Part shown: positions 54,482 through 62,091 of the stretch, in pieces | Position numbering within the stretch: position 1 is the stretch's first letter | How the letters are laid out: each line of letters starts with the position of its first letter | NCBI RefSeq assembly: GCF_001417775.1 | Contig: NZ_BBZJ01000030.1 | Coordinates: forward strand, 39,642-103,641 | Direction: 5' to 3' | From: Streptomyces sp. TP-A0356 | GTDB lineage: Bacteria; Actinomycetota; Actinomycetes; Streptomycetales; Streptomycetaceae | DNA: 64,000 nt | Notes under the pieces: model-generated | What the model was told of the DNA's origin: nothing | The model's input: the letters and a program-made list of their open reading frames with translations, nothing else | Databases searched by the model: none | Program-made: the position numbers and the translations under genes

Positions 54482-55548
54482 GTACACGTGCCGAGTCGTT
54501 GCTTCGGCGAATGGTCGAGATCCCTTCGCCGTCGGGCGGAGAGGCGGAGCTGGCCGCCTTCCTGGCCGGCGAGCTGCGGGACTGGGGCTTCGCGACGCGC
54601 ATCGACGAGGTCGGCAACGTCATCGCCAGGCGCGGTCCGGTCGCCGGCCCGACGATCATGCTGATCGGCCACATGGACACCGTGCCGAGCCGGCTGGAGG
54701 TGCGGCAGCAAGGCACCGTCCTGCACGGGCGCGGCACGGTGGACGCCAAGGGGCCGCTGGCCACCATGATCTGCGCGGCCGCGGCCGCCGAGGTCGGCCA
54801 CGCACAACTGGTGGTCGCAGGAGTGGTCGAGGAAGAGACATTCGGACGGGGTGCGACACACCTTCTCGAGGGGCACCGGCCCGACGCCGCCTTCGTCGGG
54901 GAACCCAACGGGTGGTCCGGCGTCGGCATCGGCTACAAGGGGCGCGTCGTGGTGCGGTACGCCGTGTGCCGTCCCGCCGTGCACACGGCGAGCCCCGAGG
55001 AGAAGGCCACCGAGGCGGCCATCGCCTTCTGGAACAAGGTGGTCGGCTACTGCGACGCCCACGCGGCGGGAAGCCGCGCCTTCGACCGGCCCATCCCGAC
55101 GCTGGTGGACATGGGCGGCACGATCGAACAGGCCCGGATGACCGTCGCCTGCCGCACTCCCCCGGGATTCGACCTGGAGGAGTTCGAGCGGTTCCTGGCC
55201 GATGCCGCCGGAGACGGTGTACTGACGATCGACGACCGGACCCCGCCCGTGCGCGTCGACACCCGTGGCGCCGCGGTGCGCGCCCTCTGCTCCGGGATAC
55301 GCGCTCAGGGAGCGCGTCCCACGCTGAAGCTCAAGACGGGCACGGCCGACCTCAACATCCTCGAGCCATCCTGGAACGTGCCGATGGCCGTCTATGGCCC
55401 GGGCGACTCCAGCCTTGACCATACCGACCGGGAGCACATCGACCTCGTCGAATACGTGAGGGCCATCGACGTGCTCCGGCATGCGCTGGAGACGCTTGCC
55501 GACGAACTCGTACAGGCAGAGGAGGCGGCAGCGGCCGGTGCCCGGTGA
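54478..55548 (+). CDS. LysK-like M20 carboxypeptidase
   Basis: Zinc-dependent hydrolase that releases the finished amino acid from the carrier. 356 residues: metal site MLIGHMDTVPSRLEVRQQGT, then GRGTVDAKGPLATMICAAAA, catalytic base VVEEETFGRGATHLLEG, and DAAFVGEPNGWSGVGIGYKG; the dimerisation domain follows, and the C-terminal His is in SSLDHTDREHIDLVEYV. Start overlaps the LysZ stop (ATGA). The presence of this enzyme closes the AmCP cycle in one operon. Confidence 0.9.
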   Translation: MSTRAESLLRRMVEIPSPSGGEAELAAFLAGELRDWGFATRIDEVGNVIARRGPVAGPTIMLIGHMDTVPSRLEVRQQGTVLHGRGTVDAKGPLATMICAAAAAEVGHAQLVVAGVVEEETFGRGATHLLEGHRPDAAFVGEPNGWSGVGIGYKGRVVVRYAVCRPAVHTASPEEKATEAAIAFWNKVVGYCDAHAAGSRAFDRPIPTLVDMGGTIEQARMTVACRTPPGFDLEEFERFLADAAGDGVLTIDDRTPPVRVDTRGAAVRALCSGIRAQGARPTLKLKTGTADLNILEPSWNVPMAVYGPGDSSLDHTDREHIDLVEYVRAIDVLRHALETLADELVQAEEAAAAGAR

Positions 55549-55578
55549 TGACGCCGCACGTGCTGTGCGGCTGCCGGG
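55541..55578. terminator. Hairpin between convergent operons
   Basis: An inner stem GCCGCAC/GTGCGGC (55553-55559 with 55565-55571, 5-base loop) is flanked by an outer stem CCCGG/CCGGG. It lies at the end of the LysK gene and before the SARP stop. There is no T run; a two-way terminator is likely. Confidence 0.55.
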
Positions 55579-55624
55579 TGCCGGCCTGTGCCTTCATCTG
55601 CGCGTCCCTCGTCGAAAGGTGCCG

Positions 55625-56470
55625 TCAGCCGACCGCTCGGGAAACGCCCCGCAGGGCGGGGCCCGGGCGCGAGCCGGCCTCGGTCGGGAAGACGGGGTGA
55701 CCTGCGATGATCCGCTGGTGCAGCTCCTGGAGGCGGGCGCATGGGTCGAGGCCGACATGGCTGATCAGTGCGGCCCGGCCCGCGTGGTAGACCGCGAGGG
55801 CGTCGGCCCGGCGGTCGGACAGGTACAGCGCCGTCATCAGGTGCCAGCGGAGCTGTTCGCGCAACGGGTGCTCGTCGACCAGCAGGCTGAGTTCACCGAC
55901 CAGTTCCCGATGGCGGCCGAGGGCGAGTTCCACGTCGAAGCACTCCTCCAGCAAGGCGAGCCGGCGCTCCGCCCAGTACGCCGCGACCGGCTCGAGTGCC
56001 CGGCCCGCCAACCCGGCCAACGGCTCTCCGCGGAAGAGCGCCAGCGCCGCGCGGTAGTCGTCGACGGCGCCTTTCGGATCACCGGCCTGAGCCCGGACGC
56101 GGCCGCGCTCCCTGAGCTCCTCGAAGAGCTGGGTGTCCAAAGACCCGTCGGGCAGACGCAGCAAGTAGCCGCCGCGGACGGTCTCGATGAGATCAGCGCA
56201 GGCCCCGGCAGCGACCAATGCCTTGCGTACCCGCCACACACAGGTCTGTATCTGTTTGTCCGCGGTGACCGGCGGCGTGTCGCCCCACACCGCGTCAACA
56301 AGCCTGCCGAGCGGCACAGCCTTGTTGACCTCGGTCAACAGGACGGCCAGGACGGTGAGTTGACGGCTTTCGGGGAGGGGAACCTCCCGGTCCCCGAAAC
56401 AGATCCGCAGCGGCCCCAGGACGCGGAAGAAGGTCTTGTGGGCACTGTCGGAGGACGATTCGACATGCAT
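55625..56470 (-). CDS. SARP family pathway-specific regulator
   Basis: Streptomyces antibiotic regulatory protein, about 281 residues: winged-helix OmpR-type DNA-binding domain (FRVLGPLRICFGDREVPLPE, QLTVLAVLLTEVNKAVPLGR, LVDAVWGDTPPVTADKQIQT, VWRVRKAL) and the bacterial transcriptional activation domain (FEELRERGRVRAQAGDPKGA, LREQLRWHLMTALYLSDRRA). ATG 56470 has GAGGG upstream; a GTG at 56503 is an alternative. SARPs activate antibiotic clusters by binding heptameric repeats near -35. It faces the AmCP operon and precedes the second biosynthetic block, so it may control both. Confidence 0.9.
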   Translation of the reverse strand: MHVESSSDSAHKTFFRVLGPLRICFGDREVPLPESRQLTVLAVLLTEVNKAVPLGRLVDAVWGDTPPVTADKQIQTCVWRVRKALVAAGACADLIETVRGGYLLRLPDGSLDTQLFEELRERGRVRAQAGDPKGAVDDYRAALALFRGEPLAGLAGRALEPVAAYWAERRLALLEECFDVELALGRHRELVGELSLLVDEHPLREQLRWHLMTALYLSDRRADALAVYHAGRAALISHVGLDPCARLQELHQRIIAGHPVFPTEAGSRPGPALRGVSRAVG

Positions 56471-56743
56471 GAGAACCCTCGGCTCTGTGATGGTGATGCC
56501 CACGACTTGACACTGATCAGGACGAGTCGGCTGCCGCAGACATCCGCCATCCGGGTCTGCGGGAGGGGCGTACGCTCCAGGCAGATGAGGCCGCCACCCC
56601 GGCGACGCGCCGATGAAGGCCAGGCGGTCGGTGGCATGTCCAGCTCCTGTTCGGCCGGCCCTCTTGGATCGCCCAGTTCCCGGAAATCCACACGGGCCGG
56701 CGCCACGGCCTGCGGCGGCGTCGATTGTGCCGAACGCGCGGCG

Positions 56744-57097
56744 TCAAGCCTTCTCTTCGCTGCTCTCGATTTTGAAGATCGACACGTATCTGAGGGGTGT
56801 TTCGGCAATGAAGTGGGTGTGCGCGGAGCCTGCAGCGGCGGCGAAGACGTCGCCGGTGGTCATGGTGCGACCCTGGTTGCTGAGCGTGCCCTCGATGACG
56901 TACAGGAACTCGGCGTGCTCGTGCACGTGTGGGTCCGTCTGGTAGCCCGGCTCGGCCTCGACGATGGCCACGTGGTAGCCGTCCGCGCGGGCGGCGATCC
57001 TGGCCCGCGCCTTGCCCTGGGAGCCCCAGGGGATCCACGGGAGTTCGTCATTGCCGTCGAGGCGGGGGATGTCCCAGCCCTCGAGTGAGGGGTCCAT
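56744..57097 (-). CDS. Small cupin-domain protein
   Basis: A 117-residue single-domain cupin. Metal motif DPHVHEHAEFLYVIEGTLSN (His-x-His, Glu spaced as in cupins) and the second motif GSAHTHFIAETPLRYVSIF with one His. The CCAGGAGGAACC ribosome site precedes ATG 57097. Small cupins can be dioxygenases, isomerases, cyclases or ligand sensors. It lies next to a DHA2 exporter and antibiotic-type genes; the function is not deducible. Confidence 0.8.
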   Translation of the reverse strand: MDPSLEGWDIPRLDGNDELPWIPWGSQGKARARIAARADGYHVAIVEAEPGYQTDPHVHEHAEFLYVIEGTLSNQGRTMTTGDVFAAAAGSAHTHFIAETPLRYVSIFKIESSEEKA

Positions 57098-57165
57098 GGT
57101 TCCTCCTGGCACGGGGGCGCGGGTGCCCGCGGGGGATCGGGCACCCGCGCCGGTCGGGGGGACGG

Positions 57166-58617
57166 TCAGGCGGTGGCTGCTGCGGTGCGGTCCGCGTCGG
57201 CGACGGCTGCCTCGGACTCGGCGGTCGGGGCGCCGGCGGACTGCGGCCGACGCGGGATGCCCAGTGCGCACAGCGCGCCGGCGAGCACCACACCGACCCC
57301 CGCCCACACCGCGGGGTGCATGCCGTCGACGAAGGACATGGGCGACGCGGTGCTGCCGTGGCCGGCGAAGACGGTGCTCAGCACGGCGATACCAAGCGCG
57401 CCGCCCACCTCGCGGACGGTGGTGTTGGCACCGGAGGCCTTGCCCGCGTGCTCCTGACTGACCGAACCGAGCACCACGGCCGCGGTGGGCGCGAAGACGA
57501 AGCCCATGCCGATGCCCGAGACCACCATCGGCGCGACCAGGGTCGCGTAGGAGGTGTCGGTGCCGGCGACCAGGTTGATCCAGGCCAGTCCGGCGCCCTG
57601 CAGGAAGAGGCCGAGGGCCATCAGCCGCCCGCCGCCGACCTTGTTGGTCAGCATCCCGGCGACGGGGGCGACGAACATCGGCATCAGAGTCCAGGCCAGG
57701 GTCCGCACACCGGCCTCCAGCGGGGTGCGCGGCGGGGCGATCTGCAGGTACTGGGCGAGCAGGAAGAGCGAGCCGAAGACGCCGAAGTACATGCTGGCGG
57801 AGACGACGTTGGTGAGGGTGAAGGCGCGCACCCGGTAGAAGGAGAGCGGCAGCATCGGCTGCGCGGTGCGGCGTTCCCAGAACAGGAAGAGGACGAGCAG
57901 CACAGCTCCGGCGGCGAACGCGCCGAGCACGGTGCCGGAGGTCCAGCCGTCGGTGGAGGCGTGCACGATGCCCCAGACCACGGCGAACAGCGCTGCGGCG
58001 GCCAGGAGCATGCCCAACAGGTCCAGGCCCGCGCCCTCCAGCCGGCTCTCCTGCAGCACGAAGCGGATCAGCGGCACGGCCACGATGCCCACCGGCACGT
58101 TGACCCAGAAGATCCACTGCCAGTCCAGGCCGTCCACGACCGCGCCGCCGACCACCGGGCCCATGGCCACGGCCAGGCCGCTGATGCCGGACCACAGGCC
58201 CAGCGCCAGGCCGCGTTTGCGGGCCGGGACGGCCTGGGAGAGCAGGGTGAGCGAGAGCGGCATGACGGCGGAGGCCCCGATGCCCTGCACGGCGCGGGCG
58301 GCGATCAGCTCACCGCTGGTGGTCGCGAGGCCGCAGGCGATGGAGGCGAGGGTGAAGAGGGTGATGCCGAGTATGAAGACCCGGCGGCGGCCGAAGCGGT
58401 CACCGAGCGCGGCCGCGGTGAGCAGCAGGCAGGCGAAGCTGAGCACGTAGGCGTTGACGAACCACTGCAGGTCCTGGGTGGAGGCGTTGAGCTTCACGGC
58501 CAGCGTGTGCAGCGCGGTCGAGACGACCAGGTTGTCCAGCGCGACCATGAACATCGGGACGCTGGAGGCCACGATCGACAGCCACAGCGGTACCGACCGG
58601 GTATCGGGCTTGGTCAT
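57166..58617 (-). CDS. DHA2-type MFS drug exporter (EmrB/QacA family)
   Basis: Fourteen-helix proton antiporter of 483 residues. VALDNLVVSTALHTLAVKLN is the DHA2 motif D1 region, LGDRFGRRRVFILGITLFTL motif A, and AVMPLSLTLLSQAVPARKRG and GPVVGGAVVDGLDWQWIFWV motif C and its surroundings. ATG 58617 with GAGAGACCC upstream. Members export the antibiotic of their cluster or give multidrug tolerance. It is same-strand with the ABM-like gene and cupin, forming a likely operon. Confidence 0.92.
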   Translation of the reverse strand: MTKPDTRSVPLWLSIVASSVPMFMVALDNLVVSTALHTLAVKLNASTQDLQWFVNAYVLSFACLLLTAAALGDRFGRRRVFILGITLFTLASIACGLATTSGELIAARAVQGIGASAVMPLSLTLLSQAVPARKRGLALGLWSGISGLAVAMGPVVGGAVVDGLDWQWIFWVNVPVGIVAVPLIRFVLQESRLEGAGLDLLGMLLAAAALFAVVWGIVHASTDGWTSGTVLGAFAAGAVLLVLFLFWERRTAQPMLPLSFYRVRAFTLTNVVSASMYFGVFGSLFLLAQYLQIAPPRTPLEAGVRTLAWTLMPMFVAPVAGMLTNKVGGGRLMALGLFLQGAGLAWINLVAGTDTSYATLVAPMVVSGIGMGFVFAPTAAVVLGSVSQEHAGKASGANTTVREVGGALGIAVLSTVFAGHGSTASPMSFVDGMHPAVWAGVGVVLAGALCALGIPRRPQSAGAPTAESEAAVADADRTAAATA

Positions 58618-58685
58618 GGAGGGTCTCTCCTCGGCGGGTTCGCCAGGGGAGGCGAACGGGATGGACAGTCTGTGCTGACGGCTGT

Positions 58686-59096
58686 TCAGGAACGGGACTC
58701 GGCGGCCTGCTGCTCGGCGAGGCGGCGCTTGGCGTCGCTCCAGGTGATCGGCAGCTCGCCCACCGGGACCTCCCAGAAGGTGAAGACCGAGTGGCGCATG
58801 GTGGGCCGCAGGCCCTTCATGATCGAGTTGTGGGGTTCTGTCTTGGCGTAGGCGTAGAGCTGCTCGCGGCTCTCCCAGGCGGAGAGGGTCCAGAAGGTAC
58901 GGCGCAGCGGATCCGCGATGAGCGAAGCGCCGAGGGCCCCCTGGGCGCCGCGGACCTGCTTCCAGGCCACGAGGGAGCGGAGGAAGAACCGCGGCACGTC
59001 TTTCAGCGAACGCACCTCCAGGCGGGAGGCCATGACCAGCGCGGTGGTGAGGCCGGGCCGCGGTGCGTTCGGGGTGGTCCAGGGAAGTGTGGGCAT
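58686..59096 (-). CDS. ABM-like / DUF3291-type small protein
   Basis: A 136-residue protein with the dimeric alpha+beta barrel pattern: SRLEVRSLKDVPRFFLRSLV, GALGASLIADPLRRTFWTLS, AWESREQLYAYAKTEPHNSI and HSVFTFWEVPVGELPITWSD. Antibiotic-biosynthesis monooxygenase-type proteins and relatives oxidise or bind small aromatic products. It is first in a putative operon with the exporter and cupin, divergent from the MerR gene across a 115-bp promoter region. Confidence 0.7.
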   Translation of the reverse strand: MPTLPWTTPNAPRPGLTTALVMASRLEVRSLKDVPRFFLRSLVAWKQVRGAQGALGASLIADPLRRTFWTLSAWESREQLYAYAKTEPHNSIMKGLRPTMRHSVFTFWEVPVGELPITWSDAKRRLAEQQAAESRS

Positions 59097-59159
59097 GACG
59101 GTGTCTTCCTGGGAGGGGCCTTCCGCGGACGCCGCCCGCGGCCATATTGGACAGTGTCG

Positions 59160-59172
59160 CTATCGATGATAG
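59160..59172. promoter_or_regulatory. Palindrome CTATC-GAT-GATAG between ABM-like and MerR genes
   Basis: Lies in the divergent gap 59097-59211. A second GCTATCG occurs at 59191. TTGGACA at 59148 and the repeated CTATC suggest a MerR-type promoter with a spacer palindrome; control of the exporter operon by the MerR protein is inferred. Confidence 0.5.
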
Positions 59173-59211
59173 ACAGTAGAGCTATCGAATGGCCAGAAGG
59201 AAGCGAGCCCG

Positions 59212-59829
59212 ATGCGAATCTCGGAACTCAGCCGGAAGAGCGGGGTCTCCGTGCCCACGATCAAGTTCTACATCCGCGAGGAGCTGCTGCCCGCCGGCCG
59301 CCTGACCTCGGCCACCCAGGCCGAGTACGACGAGCAGCACCTACGCCGGCTGCGTCTGATCCGGGCGCTGATCGGGATGCGCGGGCTCTCCGTGGAGGCC
59401 ACCCGGCAGGTGCTGAAAGCCCTTTCCGAGGAACAGTCCTCCCCGCACCTCGTGCTCGGCCTGGCCCTCGGCGCGATCCGGCTCTCGGAGGAGCCCACCG
59501 AGGAGTCCGAGCAACTGGCCGCGGTGGACGCGCTGATCCATGAGCTGGGCTGGCAGGTGCACAAGGACGCCCCCGCCCGCGGCGTGCTGGCCGAGACCCT
59601 GGCCAGCCTGCAGCAGTTCGGGATGGCTCCCGACTGGCAGGCCCTGCTCCCCTACGCCCGACTGGCCGAGGACACCGCCCGCCTGGATCTCGACCAACTG
59701 GACGGTGTGACGGACCCCTTGGAGCTGGCCGAGCGCGCCGTCGTCCTCACCACCCTGCTGGAGCCCGCCCTGATGGCACTGCGCAGGCTCGCCCAGGAAC
59801 ACGAGTCCGCGCAGCGCCACAAGGAGTAG
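59212..59829 (+). CDS. MerR family transcriptional regulator
   Basis: A 205-residue dimer with N-terminal winged helix: MRISELSRKSGVSVPTIKFY, IREELLPAGRLTSATQAEYD, HLRRLRLIRALIGMRGLSVE, followed by a long dimer helix and a C-terminal domain rich in Leu/Glu without metal Cys, so likely an organic-ligand sensor. It is divergent from the ABM-exporter-cupin genes and may activate them when the drug is present, the usual logic for MerR-exporter pairs. Confidence 0.9.
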   Translation: MRISELSRKSGVSVPTIKFYIREELLPAGRLTSATQAEYDEQHLRRLRLIRALIGMRGLSVEATRQVLKALSEEQSSPHLVLGLALGAIRLSEEPTEESEQLAAVDALIHELGWQVHKDAPARGVLAETLASLQQFGMAPDWQALLPYARLAEDTARLDLDQLDGVTDPLELAERAVVLTTLLEPALMALRRLAQEHESAQRHKE

Positions 59830-59846
59830 TGCACCGCGGCGTGCGG

Positions 59847-61148
59847 TCAGCCATCCAGCTCGGCCAGCAGCTGGACCGCCGCCTCCTTGCCGGAGGCCCA
59901 TGCGGCCTCGTGCGAGCCGATCTGGTCCACGCCCAGCTTCCTGGAGTGGAAGTAGGAGCCGCACAGCTTGACGCGCGTGCCCTCGTTCACGCGGTAGATG
60001 TCCTGCTGCAAGGCTCGTACCGCGCCGTCCAGGATGGGGTGGGTGTAACGGAAGCGGGCGATCACCTTCTCCGGGTCGAGGTCGCGTGGGTAGTCCAGGG
60101 TGACGAAGTAGTCCCGCCGGGAGCTGAAGTGGTGCAGCTTGTTGAGGTAGTAGACGACGTAGGTGTGGGCCTCGCCATCCACCTCGGCCTTACCGTAGTT
60201 CCAGGACTCCCAGCGCTCGCGGTTCCCGGAGATGACCGAGGCGTCGGTGTGCAGCGCCACGTCGGAGGGGTTGTAGCGCACAGTGGAGAGCACGGTGCGC
60301 TGGTGCTCGGTGGGGTGGCGCAGCACCGTCAGAGACTCGTCGGCGTGCGCGCCGAGCACCGCGTAGTCGTAGCGCTCGCTGCCGCGCGCCGTGGTGACCG
60401 TGACTCCGTCCGCCTCCTGGACGACCGAGGTGACCGGCTCCCCGCTGCGGATCTCCGGGCCAATGGCGGCGATCGCCTTGCGCACATAGCTGATCGAACC
60501 GCCGCCCACGGTACGCCAGTCGACCCGGCGGCCGCCGAGCCCGCCCTCGTCGTGGCCCATGAAGAAAGCGATCACGGTGGCGGCCGGCATCTCCCAGATC
60601 CGCTCGGCGGGAACCGACCACACCGCCGAGCAGAGCAGGATGAGGTAGGAGCGGCGGAACTCCGCGCTGTAGCCGCCCCGGTCGAGGTACTCCCCCATCG
60701 GGATTTCGGCGCGGCCGCGCAGGAAGTCCTTCCGGCCCTCGGTGTGGAAGCGCCGGACCTCGCGCCACACCGGCAGGAACTCCGGGGTCGCCGCGTAGCG
60801 GGCGGCCACTTCCTCCTCGGTGAGGTCCAGTTCGCGCGTGCCGTACTCGAGACCGGAGTCCAGGTCGAAGAAGTTGAACCCGCCGGGGTGGACGACCATC
60901 TCCACACCGAGTTCGTCGAAGACCGGCGTCATGGTCGGGTAGGCCAGGCGGTTGAAGACGATGAATGCGGTGTCCAGGCCCAGGATGCGGCCGTCGTCCT
61001 CCACTTCGACGGTGTTGGCGTGACCGCCCAGGCGGTCCTCACGCTCATAGAGGGTGATCTGCGCGCGCTCGCGCAGGTGGTAGGCGGCGGAGATGCCGGA
61101 CGGGCCGGCGCCGATGACGGCGACGCGGGGGCTGTGTGCAAGCGGCAT
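59847..61148 (-). CDS. FAD-dependent amine oxidase-like oxidoreductase
   Basis: A 433-residue flavoprotein: dinucleotide motif VAVIGAGPSGISAAYHLRER, GGHANTVEVEDDGRILGLDT (second FAD contact) and C-terminal region CGSYFHSRKLGVDQIGSHEA. It belongs to the NAD(P)-binding/amine-oxidase group (COG2907-like) common next to fatty-acid or polyketide modifying genes. GGAGG precedes ATG 61148. It is in the same direction as PPTase and acyl-CoA dehydrogenase genes and may desaturate or oxidise a carrier-bound intermediate; this is inferred. Confidence 0.85.
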   Translation of the reverse strand: MPLAHSPRVAVIGAGPSGISAAYHLRERAQITLYEREDRLGGHANTVEVEDDGRILGLDTAFIVFNRLAYPTMTPVFDELGVEMVVHPGGFNFFDLDSGLEYGTRELDLTEEEVAARYAATPEFLPVWREVRRFHTEGRKDFLRGRAEIPMGEYLDRGGYSAEFRRSYLILLCSAVWSVPAERIWEMPAATVIAFFMGHDEGGLGGRRVDWRTVGGGSISYVRKAIAAIGPEIRSGEPVTSVVQEADGVTVTTARGSERYDYAVLGAHADESLTVLRHPTEHQRTVLSTVRYNPSDVALHTDASVISGNRERWESWNYGKAEVDGEAHTYVVYYLNKLHHFSSRRDYFVTLDYPRDLDPEKVIARFRYTHPILDGAVRALQQDIYRVNEGTRVKLCGSYFHSRKLGVDQIGSHEAAWASGKEAAVQLLAELDG

Positions 61149-61231
61149 GGTGGTTCCTCCACGGTCGGCGAAGCGGTCGGCAGAACGGTGTGCGGATGCC
61201 AGGTCGGCGGACGGCGGGCCGCCGACGGCGG

Positions 61232-61957
61232 TCAGGCTGCGGGCAGGTCGGAAAGGTCGGCGAGGTCGATACGGCACAGGTCTCCCGGGCGGCCGTCCTC
61301 GGTGGCCACGGCGAGCACGTGCCCCGGGGCGGGGCGGAGGAGCTCGAACCACCAAGCGTCTCCCGCCCAGGACGGTCGGCGGGGGTCGTGGACGGTGATC
61401 GGCCCGGCGGGCGGGGCGGCGAAGGCGAAGCCGGCCATGTCCCGGGTGATCCCGGTACCGAGGGCTTTGAGGTACGCCTCCTTGAGCACCCATATCTCGC
61501 TGAGCCGGTCGGCACGGGCAGCCGGCGGCAAGGCGGCCAGTTCGGCGCGCTCAGCGTCGGCGAGGTGCGGGATGAGGTGGGTGACCGCGTCCGGTGAGGC
61601 GGGGGCGCACTCGACGTCCACCCCGCAGCCGCGGCCGTGAGTGGTCACGCAGGCGACCAGTCCCTCGGTGTGCGAGAGATTGAACCGCAGCTCCTCGTAG
61701 GGCGGTTCGGGCTCGGGTCGGCCCCAGGGGCCGGGCCGGAAGCGCCAGGTGTGCGGCGGCCGCCCACTGCGCGCGCTGAGCGCGTAGCGGGCCAGCAGCC
61801 GGGCCCCCAGGAAGCGCCGGCGCGCGCCCTCGCCGCGCAGGCGCTCCAGGCGGGCCCGCTCCTCCTCGGTGAGCAGCCGCCGGCCGCCGAGCGCGGTGAC
61901 GAAGCTCTCCACGGCCCGCTCGGGCAACAGCCAGAGCACGGCCGGGTCGGCGCTCAT
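61232..61957 (-). CDS. Sfp-type 4'-phosphopantetheinyl transferase
   Basis: Activates acyl or peptidyl carrier proteins by adding the phosphopantetheine arm from CoA. 241 residues: ARRRFLGARLLARYALSARS, LRFNLSHTEGLVACVTTHGR, GCGVDVECAPASPDA (Mg-binding Asp/Glu) and SEIWVLKEAYLKALGTGI (WxxKEAxxK signature). ATG 61957 has AAGGA upstream; a GTG at 62071 with GAGGAGG is an alternative that adds a low-complexity N-terminus. Its presence implies PKS, NRPS or fatty-acid-like carrier domains nearby beyond the window edge. Confidence 0.9.
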   Translation of the reverse strand: MSADPAVLWLLPERAVESFVTALGGRRLLTEEERARLERLRGEGARRRFLGARLLARYALSARSGRPPHTWRFRPGPWGRPEPEPPYEELRFNLSHTEGLVACVTTHGRGCGVDVECAPASPDAVTHLIPHLADAERAELAALPPAARADRLSEIWVLKEAYLKALGTGITRDMAGFAFAAPPAGPITVHDPRRPSWAGDAWWFELLRPAPGHVLAVATEDGRPGDLCRIDLADLSDLPAA

Positions 61958-62091
61958 CGCCGGCGTCCTTCTGCCGGGAGTGCCGGGAGCGGTGTCCAGG
62001 AAGGCGGTTGCGCTCCCAGGCGACGACGGGTCCTGGGGTGAAACGGGCGGCGTCTGCGAGACGGGGCTCACGCCGGTGTCCTCCTCTGGGG

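Noticed and set aside
48359..55548. The AmCP operon as ordinary lysine or arginine biosynthesis
   Set aside because: It contains a split transketolase and a DegT aminotransferase, which those pathways do not use, and it sits beside a SARP gene and exporters.
56929..58851. A 640-codon plus-strand frame over the DHA2 exporter
   Set aside because: Composition typical of an antisense shadow; the exporter motifs are on the minus strand.
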